Part shown: positions 47,859 through 62,432 of the stretch, one piece after another
Numbering within the stretch: position 1 is the first letter of the stretch
How the letters are laid out: every line of letters begins with the position of its first letter
Assembly (NCBI RefSeq): GCF_000972845.2
Contig: NC_040018.1
Span: 18,683,868 to 18,747,867, forward strand
Length of the DNA: 64,000 nt
Source: Larimichthys crocea
Lineage: Eukaryota; Chordata; Actinopteri; Sciaenidae
Direction: 5' to 3'
Notes under the pieces: model-generated
The model's input: only the letters and a program-made list of their open reading frames with translations
Databases searched by the model: none
What the model was told of the DNA's origin: nothing
Program-made: the position numbers and the translations under genes

Positions 47859-50800
47859 CACAGCTGCTCACTAATCTAATCATGTTTCAACCGTCTCCAG
47901 GTGTGGACGAGCTGCGAGCACCCAAGGCAGTGGTGAATACTGCGGATGACAAATTGCTAATGATGCGAGTTGACCTCTGTTTTCTCACAAACTCTGCCAG
48001 CTTACAGGGTTTTAACAATAAAAACGACTTCAGCAATGACTCCTACATCACTTAGCCGAGTCATAATTAATTACAACACAAACCTAAATATAATGTGACA
48101 GTTTGTCTATACTGCCATTCTTCTCTTTCTTTTTTATTGCACATTCTGTCTCTCTTTCTATAGACTACTATCCATCTCTTTCACCATCTTCCCTGTTAAC
48201 CTCTTCTCTGCCTTTCTCTCACTCATACCCTTCCTCTGTGTGCACTCTCTCACACATACACTTCCTCTCTCTGTCTTTCTCCTGCTAGGATTTTTCTCTG
48301 TATTCTCTTTGATCTTCCTCCTCCTTCTCCTCCTCCTCCCCTCTCCTCGCCCAGTTGAGGCTCTTTACTAACTTTAATTGAGCAACTTAGAGATCAGTGG
48401 CTGATGCCATCGTGAACAGTCACTCACAGGTGATGCCGCTGGTTATCTTACTTTGCATATAGCCTCTATGTTCGGCTGTACACAAAATATTTAATACAAG
48501 TAGAGGTGTTTGCATGTCTGTGTTTATATTTTCCAAATTTGTATGCACATACATGCAGGACTGTGTTTGTGTGCAAAAATGCCAGGGATCAAGAGTGGAA
48601 TTTAAAAAATAGGAAAAAGTGGTGCTTGCTAATTGTGTTGCTGTGCATGCTCGGCTCTTGCACTTGCTGTAGTTTCTGGCTGTTTAGCGGCTCTTTGATC
48701 AGCAGATAGGGAGATGGTAGGGAGGTTGGTTATGCTGGCTTCCCTGCCTGATGCACGGGTGGCTCCACTGCACATTCTGCACACAGTGGGAGGCTGGACT
48801 GGTGGTGTGTGTGTGTGCATATGTGTGTAAAAAGAAGAGAGAGGAAGCAGTACAGAGGCAGAGATAGGTAAAGAAAGAGTTTGTGGTGAAAGAGAGGAAA
48901 GAAGAGACAATGAGAAAGAGAATGAGAGGAAATAATTAGGCGGGGGGTAAGAACGAAGGGGGGGAAACAGCTTACTGACTGCCTGGCAGGGTCCTCTCTG
49001 ATGTTTATCCTGCCTGTGTGTACTTTCAAACATTATCACCAGACGCTACTGCTTCACAGCCAAGCGATGGGCTCTCAGCTTCCTTGTCAAAGATAGTTTT
49101 CCTCTTCTGTCATTGAGCATTTGTGCAGCAGAAAACAATTTGATAAAAAAGCATTTGCAGTTTGAGTTCAGTCAACGCACGGCAAGTGCAATATGTTACT
49201 CTGCATTGCCAAATGTTTTGCAAAATGCAATTGGAAGAATGACATGAGAGACTGAACATGACATATTAATTTAAGGCAGAATGTGTCAGCTGTCTTCCAC
49301 TCTAGATTTTCTTCTCCAACCAGCTGGATTTTTTTATGTAATTTTGTAAATATGAGTAAATGTCCAAAACATCCAAAGTCCAAATAGCCTGCTTATTCAG
49401 GTCAATAATACCGTTTTCACAGTTCAGACTAAAATAGGTAATCATGTTTTCTGATATACCCCCTCAGAGCAAATCTATAAGCTGTGACATGTCGCTTGTC
49501 ATCAAGTCAATAACAGCCAGCCTGCCTATCTGAGGATAGCATTAACTGATAAGAAAGACTCTCATCTATGAACAAATGTGTTCATATAGATTTCCCATAT
49601 CTATCTAAAGCATGTTGTAGACAGCCTGTCTGTCATATTGGCAGCCGTGAATCAACTCTCTTTTTATTGACACATGGGGTAATGCAAGTGTAATCAGCAT
49701 GTACAGTACAGGTGATTTGTTACTGTAAATAAATTTGTTACATTGGCTCCATGGGGGCTGTAAGATTGCAGGATGGTGAAGTAACACCATAGATATTGAT
49801 TAGACCATAACATGAATAAAATGTACTGCAAAACCACTACACCTTTTCACCTATGACATAAACAGCGCCACGTTTGATGTGAGCCATGAGAAAATGAATT
49901 TGGGAGCTGCCCTTGTGGCAGAAACTCTCATTAATGGACATGCCTTGAAGGAGCAGTTGCACTATAATGGAATTTTCTTTTTTGCATTTTTACAGGGGTG
50001 TGGTGTTGTCCCTCAGTCTGAGGACCAAAGCCTCCAAAATATCCCTAACTATATCACTTGGTGGCTAAGAGAGGGGTCAACAAACTGCAAATGTAAGCTG
50101 CCCTGGTGGATCTGAAATGAAATAGAGGCTTCTACATACATATCAAAGATACCCCACATGAAAACACTCAACATGTGATTACACTATTCCTGCAATATCA
50201 GTGAGCTGAATTTGCTAACCCGTGTTTGATCCAGTGTCTAATTAATTCCTTAAGTTCTTGTGTTTATAGCAGGGGAGGGGAGAGAGGGTATATCGTATGT
50301 AGTGAGAGGGGATCTGTCTTTGAAGTGGTGTTCTGCAAATCTCAAGAGGACAACCAAGCCTAAGGCTGGACTTGGGCTGTGGGGAAAGAAGCAACAACCA
50401 ATTTTCTACTGCGGGGCCAAAATTGGGGTATGCCACGGCCTTGTTTGCTACAATAAATTAGCATTGTTATCTGTTTATTTGAAACAATATGTTCCATAAT
50501 GTCCTAAGGCGGCAAAAGGGCAACAGAGAAAAAAACTAAAAGTTTGCTTTGACTGAGACTGAGAGGCAAATAACAACTGAGCCTGCTAGCATTGTTTGGC
50601 CCTGCACTGGGCTCTTAGCAACACTGAAAAACGAGATTCTGCAATCCTCTGCGGTGTACCCCTCCCTGTGCCTAACTAGCTAATGAACTATCAGCTATCT
50701 ATCTTCATTCCACCCAGGGCCCACTTGTCCTTCCCTGCAGACAGAAGCTACTTCTTGGCAGGTCTTGCTGAGGGGAATCCAAACCTCCTGGCTCTAAAGT

Positions 50801-52739
50801 GGAGTGTTGCATTCTTCTGAAAGTCAGTCTGAGGTGAAAAACAGAAATCTGTGATGCTATTTCTGTTGTTTTAGACAGCGCCATCAATACTTGTGAACAT
50901 GAAACGACCCCATTCCCAAGCTAGAAACCAGCTGTGATGTCAGCAAACTACTAGGTTTCTGTCATAACATGTTACACACTGATTTTCTTGAGATTATTCT
51001 CACTCGTGATTAGTGTTTAGTTGACTTGTTTTAAACATCCAGCTCTAATTATGTTGGTAATAACTTTAGCGTGCAGATTATCTATCATTAACATGTTAAT
51101 AGAGTACTATTAACAACTATTTCAATGACTGATTACCATTAAATTTATTGTTAATGCAAAAATGGTAGAAATTGTTTTTTAGTTTTCAGCCTCTTAAATA
51201 TAGAGATATCCGAGATATCCTGCTTTTCTTTGTATTATATCCTATTAAACAGAATATTTAATGGTTATGGAGTGAAAAAACAAGGCATTGAAAGACGTCA
51301 CCTTGTACTCTGAGAATGTGAGATCAACAATTTTCACTTTTTTTCTATCTGTTTATAGATCAAATGATTAATGGATTTATCCAAATTAATTGATCCTGAA
51401 AATAATCACTAATTGCAGCTCCACATAATAACATACATGATAACAACTAATGTGTACTTGTCGAAACAGAAAATGCACATGTGTAACTAATAAAAATAAT
51501 AATGGCTCTGTTGACCTCTGCCTAATAAGTCAGAATGGATGTTTCATTTTGACGTTTAGCCCAATAACATTTTTGCTGTTAGGCAGAGGAAGCTGATCAT
51601 TAGTTTTTCATGAGGAAATTTTGACCTGCAGATGGTAGGATTCATCCTTTTGTCATTATAACATTGAATGAATGGATGAACAGACAAATTTCAAGGCCAT
51701 TCATGCATTGCCAACTGATTTTACTCTGCAGTGTAATAAAATGTTGGCCAATCAGACTGCAGGTCACCCTGAACGACTGTCTGACATCCTGTCAAGTATA
51801 AACAGATTAGACTAATGGTAATTTAAGATGGAAGAAAAAAACAGCCAATAAATCTGTTGCAAAAGTAGTCCTTCTTGGAGTCATACAGTTTTGTCAGATG
51901 CCATTTGACCAACACAAGCTTTTGGATCTTTTTAGACGTCTCATCAAGGTGTAGTGGCTGCATTCCATATAGGTATGTTTTTCCTATGACAAGCCACAAA
52001 GTGCAAAGGGTCTCCATGGGCCCTTTTGCCTTGTGACGTCTTGTGACATTTTTTGACTTGTCTTATTATGAAATGAACAAATATTAATAACATTAACAAT
52101 GGCTCTCCTTTATTCAGTGCATAAGCCATAACACTGTGAGTCAACATGAACCCTGAAACTGAAGCGGCTAAATGGAGTTCAGCCAATACTCATTTTATTA
52201 TTATTTAAACTGTAACATGTCCAAAAAAAGGTATTTTGCAACACAAAGTTGTTAAAATCCTGTGTGATAAAAGACACTTTTCAGTCTATTTCACACCTGT
52301 TGCTGGGTAAATATTATCAGACTACATGCAAAGTAACAACATTGTGTAGGTAGGATTGTATACTCATGATTCTGCTTTAAGGGAACATGCTTTTCAGAGC
52401 TTCACATTTTTCCAAAGCCCCAGGAAGGGTGGCATGTCATTATAACTAAAATGTGGGCCCAGTTCTGCAAAAGCAGATACCAGACGGAAAGTAAATGAAA
52501 TACAGACTAAATTCAATGTTTTCCTACTTAAAATAGCCCCTGAAAACACTGTGCCACAGTGTCATGGGCTCTCTGGTTGTAGGAGATCCTGTGTTTTGTA
52601 TGGATCATACCATTGTTAACTCAAGTACTCATCAAACTCAAACATTTAAAATTGTACCAAGTTGAAATTTGGGTTTTAGCTTCTGTTATGTTTAAAAAGG
52701 ATCATACCTGTATTTTTTTTTTAATCCAGCACAAACACG

Positions 52740-53092
52740 TCAGTTTAACTTTGGGGCCGTCCAGATCAACCACACAGCCCCCCTCTCCGGCAGTGGTTCG
52801 CTCCTCTCTCCAGCTGATCGGCCCAGGATTCCCCGGTGGCTCCGTCCGTCGCTGGCTCTGACGGCTCCGGCGTCTTTAGCGTCGATTTAAACTGTTTAAA
52901 TTTCACGGAGTCAGTGGCCGCTCGTGTCGGCAAATCGTTCCTCGTCTTGTGAAACTCGAAAGGATAATCCGGCCGGGGTTATTTCTGCCTCTTGTACTTG
53001 TCAAAGCCACGGGATCTAAACGCAAATACGAGGCCCTCACTCCATCCCCGGATTCACCTGCTACGCGGAGAGCCTCACACGGAAGGACCGAC
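52740..53092 (+). promoter_or_regulatory. CpG-rich zfand3 promoter / 5' UTR
   Basis: From about 52750 the base composition becomes GC- and CpG-rich up to and beyond the zfand3 start, in sharp contrast to the AT-rich DNA on the left. This is a typical CpG-island promoter. The strong first donor (TGGGG|GTAAGA) follows at 53176. No exact start site can be given. Confidence 0.55.
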
Positions 53093-53502
53093 ATGGGGGA
53101 CACGGGGAGCGAGGGCAGCAAGCCTCCGAGTAACGTTAACGTTATACCCCCGCGCTGCCCCTGTGGTTTCTGGGGGTAAGACGAAACACCTGTCAAATAT
53201 CTTTTGTTTCTTTCTCTGTCAACAGCTAGCACAGTCGCTAGCTACTAGCGTTAGCGGCTCAAACAGGGATGAGCTGCTTTTCTTGTTATCGCCTCCTCCT
53301 CCTCCTCCTCCTCCTCCTCCTCCCCATTGTTTTGTAGCTTTAGCTGCTAGCTGTCGCCAGCTGGCCTCGGTAACCTTCTCCTGTAAGGAGGTGGAGAGCA
53401 GGGCAGGAGTGTGTGTGGGGATTTATCCAGGTCCAGGTGATGTGACAGGTGTGCTAACCAAATGGCTAGCTTCAAAGTATCGAGCTCACAAATGAAGCTT
53501 GG

Positions 53503-53547
<45 letters not shown>

Positions 53548-56500
53548 CAGGCTAATGTACTGACAAACACGTCGACACTGGGTGAGTTTTCTTTAAGCAC
53601 TTTAATCCTCATGAGTACATTTTATCGACGACAAAGACACGTAAACCAAATATATCAGTGTGTCTGTCTGCTGCATGTTTGCTTTAATTGACAGAGGCCA
53701 GTTAATACAAGGCCCATAAAGCACATTAGCAATGGTGAAATGACACTTTAAAGTAATACATATCCTACAAATATACTTAAATAATATACATATAGTTATG
53801 GTGCTTCAAATAGAGATTGATTTACATTTACTATTTGCTTTTGGTGGGGTTATCATGAGACAGGTTTGGTACAAAGGTCCCACTTTAGATGTTTGTAAAC
53901 ACTGGGAGCCTAATATAGTTGATTTGTTGGACTTTAGTGAATGAATACTGCATTTAATTTCTTGATGAGGAAGAAAAGTTTGTTTTCTTCCCCAATTATT
54001 ATTCATAGAGGGTATGAGAGCTGCCTTAGTACACTAAAGCACCCAATTTGCATATTTTAGGAAGTGATCTGTTTGGAGGTGACAGCTTGCCCACTGACTG
54101 GTTGGATGAGCATGCAAATGGTGTGAAACAAAAGCTATTGCAATCAATGTCAGTCACCAGATCTCAATAGCAGACAGTATTTTTTTTTTTAATGAACGTA
54201 TTTCCAAATGCTTTTCTTCGCATGGACGTGATGACCCACTTGATGAGAGTTCGCCGGGGGGTTCCAGATATCTGTGAAGTCTGCACCAAAATCATCTCTG
54301 AGTCATGTTACAGTGTCAAAACGAAGCACTGAAAGTTACACATTTCCTCACAAAGATGTTTTATCTTCTAGAGTAAATGTCTCTCACATTTACAGTAGTC
54401 TAGTAATCACACTGTGAGGATCTGCCACAGTTTTGTAACTCTTCTGAGCAAGCCCATTTTAAGCAGAAAGTCACAGATGTTGCTCACACTCACACAAGAA
54501 AACCAGAATGCTACCAAAAACAAAATGTTGTCCCTTGCCTACATATGCTATAGAATAGATTAACCGGTAGCTAATGAGTACACATTCCTAATAAATATGG
54601 TGTATGATATTTTCAGACTTTCATTAGTAGACAATGATTTCCAGATGTCTTATTACACAAGTGACAAGAGCACAATGTAGGATATCAGACAGAAGAACTA
54701 TTATATACACTATTGGGTTTGGATTGGTAGGAATCACCTGCTTGGTTTTTTTTGTAAGCTGCAGACTTGTCAGTGTAATATATGAAACACAAGTTCCTCC
54801 AGCTTGTTACATAGCGTCAGGGCAGTCACTGCTCATGTGTCTCTTTCTTACAGTTTGACTTTCACATGTCTCCTTCTGCCTCAAACTTGTTTTATTAAAA
54901 GGGTACATTCAAAAGCAACATGGATAGTTATGGTTAGTGCACAGTGGCTCATAAACCATAATTGCATCTGACATTATAACAAGACTTTAATGCCTGTACT
55001 TCCTTTAGTTATCCGCCCCCTCGACCCACCTGAGAGAAACTAAGTGCTCTTTGACAGAGGAGTAAAACAAAAGCCCCTTTTGTTAATTTTTCTCAAATCT
55101 GGAATCAGAGAGGTGTCTCCACTAATTTGGCAGGGCTACACTCACTGTGGCTTTTAATCTTTCGTAATAAAACAAAAGATATTCAGTGCCTTGTTTAGGT
55201 TGCCTGACTTGGTGGAGGAGCAGATAGGATAAACCTGAGCTGCAGCCAGGTTTAGGTTCTGCATAGCTGAAGCACAACTTCTGCTTGTTGCTGTAGGTGT
55301 TGATTCTCTAACAGGTTTTCAGTGGAGGTTTCCTTTTAATGTTGTATTTGCTTTAAGATCAAATGCATTTGTTAATTGATGACTTGAAATACAGGTATAC
55401 AAATCCAATTTAGCCTTAAAACATTTTAATGAAGCAAGTGTATAACATTACTTGGAATGGCATAATACATTTCGAGATATTAAAGTGTTTGTCACCTTTG
55501 TAGAAACGATGTACCAAAGCCAGAACCAGCTGCCACATTCCCTCATGATATATATTTGTTAATTTGTGTTGTTTGTTCAGTTTTAATAGTTATAAATATG
55601 CTTTATGTCATGTGCTGTGTTGCGTGGGATACACAATGAAGAAATTGATTTCTTAAATTCATTACAGTACCAGTGTAATTATTTTATATTAGCACAAAGA
55701 TGTATAATACTGAACTGAAGATTTCTGTTGCCAAAGCTGTAGAGAATTGCTAGACTAATAAAGTAAATTCTTCATCAGTTAGTTAATAAGTAAGCTTTTA
55801 TAACAATTTCTTTGGATGAATAGAAGTTTTGAATTCATGGCTGCATTGCAGTAATAAAAAAATAAAAAAATAAAAATAAAAATAAAATGGCACTTTACTT
55901 TCAGCTCAGAATAACTGCAATTCAAGGCCTTAGAGAATACTGTTATTATAAACTTTCCAAGCCACTGTAGTTAGGCTTTTCACTCGGTAAAAGATGCAAC
56001 CCAGGGGTCATGGTCTGATTATCTAATATAATGAACTGTTATAACAGTACTGCAAAGAAAATTACATAGTTTAGTCACAAAGGTAGTTTATTATTTAACT
56101 GACCTCACGTATGAAAAGGCCTGACTATATACAAATGATATTCCAGCTGTCTACACAGTTGTACAAGTCGTAAGGTTAATTCTGCATAGCCGATGAAATT
56201 TCAATAAACTTGTTGCTATAAAACTATTCAGATGAATGTTCTTCTCAGACACTTTTATTACAGGTTGGAAAAGAAAAAAAAACTTCATATATATGCCACC
56301 AAATACCACTTGAAAATTCAGTGTAAAAATAACATGCATGAGTTTTCCACACGGATGTTGCCATTTTTAATCCTTGGTAGATGAAGGGAACAAGCTTGTG
56401 CTGCTTAAGATTTCTGGTTGAAGGGCCCATCAGCAAAGCAAAACCACTGGACTTCCTCCAGGTGCAAATATAGAACTGTGTGCAGAGGTGACAATATGTC

Positions 56501-59500
56501 TGTGGACACTTTATTTAGGAAGTCATATTCAATTTTACTGCATATGTCAGTCAAACTGCAGCACAAAGGTGAACCCATCCTCTGTTTGTCTCAATCAGAT
56601 ATTCCCATTAGTAACAGCAGTGGGCTGACTATGAAATAAAGTGATTGTGTTCACTCTCTTCAAGCTTCACACAGGCGTGCAGTGGTTTCTTTCTTGCATG
56701 TTTTTTTTTTTGCTCACCCTTCCTCGCGTATTTTTATTCCTTAATTAATCTGTGATTACCTCAGATTTGTAAAGTTGACAACGGGATATAACTTGTTTAC
56801 CCAGTATCGGCTTCCTCCTTGCCTGTGTCCCATGATGAGGTTTCTCCTCTATTCTTACTTCTTGCTTCCTCCTTTCTATTTTATATCCAAGACCACATAC
56901 ACCAGCAGACTGACAGACACCCCTCAGGTTGACTGCAGCTGACCCTACATTTAGAAATGAGGACAAAGGTGTGCAACGAAGCACCCAAAATAAATAGAAT
57001 GTGACTGATAGCAGCGACCGTCACGCTCGATGCGCAGACAGTAAGGACGAGGGCTGGAGAGGAAATGAGAGGAGCCCTCTCAGAGGAAAGCCAGAGCCAT
57101 CTGTTGTGAAAGAGTTGTGCCACTGAAATCAGCAAAGCTTCAGTGAACAACCCCAAAACAGCAGCTATTTTTTTTATTTTATCAAACATCTTTATCAATG
57201 AATAGGAAAGGGGAAAATATGTTCAATTAACAGCAAGATTTTTTTTTTCATGTTGTACATTGCAAACACATAATTTGTTATTATATATTGGACAAACCTG
57301 TTCCATCATACTGGTGTTTTCTACACCACTGCTACCACATTGTATGTATGTGTGTTAGTTTGAAACAACTGATTGCTGCCCATTGACCATAACCTACAAC
57401 TATATCATCATGTATATTCAAGTCTTACTGATAACTATACCATGGATAAAATGAAATCCCTATGTATGTAAAAAACTTTAAATCAATACAACTGTTAATA
57501 ATTATATGACAGCCAACTCATTTTAAAGCTACATTAAGTAATTATTGACCACAAGGGGGCAGAAAGACTACACAAAGAGTACATAAACATATTAAATTCA
57601 TTTTCAGTGAAATTTATTATATAATCACAATCATAGTAAAACATACTTGCATGATCTTCTCCAATTTGTTCAATTAAAACAGTGTAAAAGGATAGTAATA
57701 AGAATAATTCAGGCAGCCAAAGGGTTGAAAAGTTCAAATACACAGAAGCAGAAGCAGCTCTGACATAACACGCTCACATGGTTAACATGTTAGCAAACGT
57801 AGTTTGTAGACGACATGGACTTCTATTTGGAGTTTCCTGATCACAGAACAGTATTTACTTGATTTACTTTTACATTACATTGCATTTAGCAGACGCTTTT
57901 ATCCAAAGCGACTTACAGAGGAGGACATAAGCTTTAGTCTTAATTCGGTTTATAAACTCTTGAGAACAATTTCTAGGTCTAGGAGTTACAGTTTACTTAC
58001 ATGCAGCATTTGTCTGTCTGTTTGCTTGAACAACAAGACTCGGATGTTTATATTGAAAAGTTGCTTGATTTGGATTCATTCACCTCGCTATATAAGATTC
58101 ACTGTTCACTGTCTACAACTTCTATAATGATATGCATGATTTTTTAATTTCTGCTTGGATATTTAATATTCAGCATTCCTGTATTGGTTGTAGGATATAC
58201 ATTAAAAAGAAAAACTGCAACTCTTATACAAGCTAATAAATTAACAAATGTGCTTTTCCTCTCTGCTCTTTTCCTCAGGTCGAGCAAAACTATGAATCTC
58301 TGCTCAAAATGTTTTGCAGGTAACTTCTTGTTCCTACAGTATGTGTGTTTGTTTGCTTGACTGATCTTGTGTCTAACATAGACCTGTGTACAGTGAGATG
58401 GGGGCCAGGGGTCAAAGAATGTCTCCAGTTATGTAGCTGTACTGAAAAGGACTTGAAGAAAGGGCAGAAGCAAGTCTGAAAAGCAAACTTGGGTAAAGTG
58501 GAGTGTTCTGCTCATTGTTATTAATTAGTAAAAAAAACATTTTCTTAGCAATTTATTGTATAACTTTCAGTCAGTTATTTTATTGGTATGTTCTTGACAA
58601 CCATTAAGCAATGACTATTTTTTTGAGAGATTTGTCCTTCCACATTCAATACTCTTTAGAAGCCTTCAAGCTTGGGACTTTTTGCTGAAGTCTCATCAGA
58701 ATATTTAGTTCCCTCTCACGCAGGCTATAGTTTGTGCTCTGGCAAAAACAATACCAGAGATATGAGAAGAAAACGATGCCCATTTACATAAGATTTGAAC
58801 TGTCTACCACTGTTTTTAAGTGAAATTGAGCGTCATCCAAAGATGCATCTGAGTTCCTTCTATGCCACACTTGGATTGGCCTAGTGCCTAAGTTAACGAA
58901 CCCTTCATACTCAAAGGTTTATACTGCTCATCATTTGACCTTCTCCCCACAGACATTCAGAAGAAACAACCAGACAATGATTGTGCCCCAAAGGCCTCAT
59001 CAAGCTCCAACGGCAGCCAAGCAGACGTGTTCTGTAATGAAACAAACAGCAGCATTAGTCAGTCACTGATGTCGATGCCTAACACAGAAGACCCTTCGCC
59101 AGGGGAGATGGGAGCATCATCTCTACCTGCTAGGGACGGTAAGACAACAGTTAATCAATCAGAAATTATTTCTTGAAAAATTCTTTTGAGCTCAAATAGT
59201 GTCGGGCCTGTGTCTCTTTATTATATCAGATGAGTGACTACCCTTGTGGTCAAAACCTCTACAGAGTATTGTATATTTAAGTCCAGGGCATCTTTCTGTA
59301 GAAGACTGTTACTAGTCTCTGCCAACAGCAGCAGTAGCAGCAGCTGCAGTGCCCCTTCTCTGGCTATATTTGTCCTCATGGCACAGATAGAAAGAATGAT
59401 AGGAAAGGGTATCCATTCAGAAGTGAAGGTTTTAAGAGGACGCCTACAATTGCCAGAGCATCGGTCATCTCTATACGGCGACAAGGTTATTTGTGGAGGC

Positions 59501-62432
59501 CGATCCAGGACAGGACAATAAAATGACTACCAAATGGATGTGTGCAACTTGTGAAAACATTTCCCCACACTAACCTGCTCCTCTGGTACAGCAGGAGTGT
59601 TTAGGTTGTAACACAAGTACACAATTATTGCTAGACCTTGTGCGGCTGGCTAGTAAGTTACCCACAAACTCATTAGTCATTGTTCGCTCATTTAAGCTCC
59701 ATCAAGATACAACTTCCAGTTTAAGTTATGTAAGAAGCCCTATGAAATGAATGACTGAATATCCATCAGCCCTATCTGTACTTGAAGACTGATGCTAAAA
59801 TGCTATGTGTGTATAAAGTGGTGAAATATGTACAATTGAATTGTTGCATATATAGTGTAAGTGCAACCAATTTTGGTTTCAGGATCAGGTAGATGATACC
59901 CCCCCCACTCACACTCACAGTCTGTTTTCTCAGCTGGTTTCAGTCTGCGCGCATGCACACTGTGGTCTCTCCTTCACAGATATCTATCACAGTCTCTGTG
60001 GTGGAAAAAAAAACTCACAGCATAATAAAGGATTCCACACTTCTCAGTCACGGTCTTTTCATCCTGCTGCCATGTGGAAAACAGTGCCACGGTATCCTGG
60101 CAACAGCCAGAAGAGTCTTCATCAATTCCTCAGGCTGTTACAATTATAAACTAAATAAACTGTTCCTTTCAACCAACACAACATGTGACCTGATCTGTCA
60201 ATCAGTTGCAGTTTTTCTTTTTTTCATCGATTCTATATAATTTGTGTGAAGTGGGTGCATATACATGATTATGTATATTTTGTATGAATTTAAGATTCGT
60301 TTATGTAGTTCGATACTCTATTTTAGATAATTTATTGATCTGTTCTAAATCAGTCTATCTAGGAGGCATTTTGGAATTAATGTCTCATTTTCTCTCTCTT
60401 TTTGCTACTTTTCTCCTTATATCTCTCTTCTAGAAGTATCCAACACCGACGCAGTCTTCAGTTCACTCTCCACTCCCACAAAACGCTCATTTGAGTCAGG
60501 TATGCCTCAGCTCTACCATTACAATGTCCATTATTGTGTTATGCACTGTGTGCTTGTCATGTCCACTAAAGATGTTGGAGTGGAGGACCCATTAGCACCA
60601 ATCCAGCATTGGATTAATTCCAGAATGGGCAGGTTAATTGTTCCTCCAGTGGAAATATCATGGCGAAGTATACTGGGGACGCAATAGTGTTTCTGCCAAA
60701 GAGGCTACACATGTAAAGCCAATCAAGCAGTTACTTGGATACAAATATGCAGTAGTTACACACTGATATCCTAGACATACAATACAAGCAGACGCAGATT
60801 TGTTAAAGTCTCGCTGAAGTGAGCATTGTAGCTCAGTGATGCATTTCTGACTGAGCTAAAACATGTACATGTGTGCATATACCATAGCATTATGAGCAGC
60901 ATTAATTAAAGTTGTTGAACGAGGCAGGCTTTCTTCCAGTGTAGATTTTCCCTGTATTGTGCTTTTACCCTGAGGTGACAACCTGCTGCACTCACACACG
61001 TGAGCACTCATGCATGACTTAAGACAACTGCAGAGTAGGCAAGGCTCAGTAATGGTGTGTGAACATGTTGATCCCTTGGATCATGTGAGCACACGCATGC
61101 GCACACAGCATCATTTAAATCTTTTGCTGTGGGTGAGTTGATATTTCATGTTTTCACAGTTCCCCCTAAATGAGGTCCTCTATATTTTAGGTTACGGTTT
61201 GGTTTTTGCAACACTCTTAAACCAGTTCAATGCAAATGTGTTGCATTCAAATGTCTCGCCCTCTCTCTTTGTTGTTGACCTGCATTTAAATCTGACATGA
61301 GATTTACCAGGATAACAAAAGGCAGGCAATGAAGACCGTTTCTTTTCTCACAACATGTACTTGCACATGTGCAGACACATAAACTCTCACACACATAGGG
61401 ATCGATGGGGCAGACTACAGGGATCTGGCTGCTCAGCGTGGCCTAGTTCTCAGAGATTTATTGAGCGCTGATCAGCATTCGGCCGGGCCAGGGAAAAAGT
61501 CTGCAGGATTGATGAGAAAAGCTGAGTTGAAATTCCAGCCGGCCAGTGGAACTCGCTACATGCTCTTCATGTCTCAGGTGCTGGGTTGACTGTAATCTAA
61601 TGCAGGGGAACCATTAATCTCCAAAGCACCTATTTTATTTAAGAGGCGTTTTTGTTCCAGTATGCCATCATCTGTTCTCTCCCAGTTGCAGGCTGCATTA
61701 AATCACAGATGATGTCTTTATGTATTAAATGAAAGTTGTTATGCAGCCTATTATTGAAAGTCCTAAGTCTTCTCTTGAAATTCTAGTCGAAGCTCCTGTC
61801 CTGGACACACGGGAGATGAATGCTTTTTTGGATTATTATGTGGGTAGGGGGGGTAATAAAAAGTTGAGAAGGTTTGGCTGCAAATATATTAAGCAAATTA
61901 ATTATTTAAAACTACTTCCAGCAGGTCGATTAACCTTCACACTCTTTCATATCTGTGCACCACAACAGAAAACTGATTTCTTCATAGCTATATATATATT
62001 TATATTTTTTTTTTCTTTAAATATGCAATACTAACAATATAGTATGGTGGGTATACCCACCAGGGACCTTTCACAATTTCACTACTGATGTTGCAATGTT
62101 GCAATACTCCAGAAACTTTTACTTAAAAGTACAAGAACATATAATATTAAAAAGGATTTATGGATTGCGGCTAATAACCCTTTATGTGCATATGCTTATT
62201 TGTGTCATAGCCTCGGAGTCAGAAAGTGACATTTCACCCGAGAAGCGAGCAAGAGTGGGTGAGGTGCCAGAGGGTGAGGAGTCTTCATCATCATCGTCAT
62301 CTTTGTCCGCATCATCCCCATCATCATCATCCTCGTCTCGCAGCGGCTCTAAACAGCGGAGCCGCAAACGTTGCCATCGCTGCCAAACCAAACTGGAGCT
62401 GGTACAGCAAGAGCTGGGTTCCTGTCGCTGTG
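53093..62432 (+). CDS. zfand3: AN1-type zinc finger protein 3 (ZFAND3/TEX27), partial: first five coding exons
   Basis: Coding exons: 53093-53175, 58279-58319, 58953-59138, 60434-60499 and 62211-62432, all with GT-AG borders and matching phases (199 codons plus one base). ZFAND3 is a small A20/AN1 zinc-finger protein, about 227 aa in human, linked to transcriptional control in pancreatic beta cells. Seen here: the N-terminus [13 protein letters not shown], then the A20-type cysteine pattern (CPCGFW, joined across intron 1 to [14 protein letters not shown]), [15 protein letters not shown], a low-complexity Ser/Asn-rich middle, ending in a serine run coded by TCA/TCG repeats (about 62281-62337). 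The exon-5 end [21 protein letters not shown] opens the AN1 finger. The final exon, expected to supply the remaining Cys/His ligands, is not found before base 64000. The frame stays open 48 codons upstream to an ATG at 52949, but the 53093 ATG matches the family start. Confidence 0.95.
53291..53323. repeat. (CCT)n trinucleotide repeat in zfand3 intron 1
   Basis: About eleven CCT units shortly after exon 1. Confidence 0.95.
53504..53545. repeat. (CA)n microsatellite in zfand3 intron 1
   Basis: About 21 CA units. Confidence 0.97.
53546..57870. other. zfand3 intron 1, no nested gene recognised
   Basis: AT-rich intronic DNA with simple A-rich repeats (AAAAATAAAA near 55855-55890) and T runs. 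No exon-like block on either strand. Confidence 0.5.
57871..57930. mobile_element. Short teleost interspersed-repeat core
   Basis: It contains CATTTAGCAGACGCTTTTAT then CCAAAGCGACTTACAGAG, a block found very widely in fish genomes. The flanks are not recognisably repeat-derived, and the family (SINE core or DNA-transposon fragment) is uncertain. Confidence 0.6.

Larger units (their letters stand above)
45616..52739. other. Intergenic DNA between slc7a9 and zfand3
   Basis: No coding exon recognised. Besides the microsatellites listed separately, 48110-48350 is a pyrimidine-rich (CT) stretch and 48830-48990 its purine-rich counterpart. The block 47880-48060 is non-repetitive and could be a conserved noncoding element, but this cannot be judged without alignment. 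Confidence 0.5.

Noticed and set aside
48629..49039. 136-codon minus-strand frame
   Set aside because: Ser/Pro/Leu-rich content reflects a purine-rich plus strand; no family match and no splice signals.
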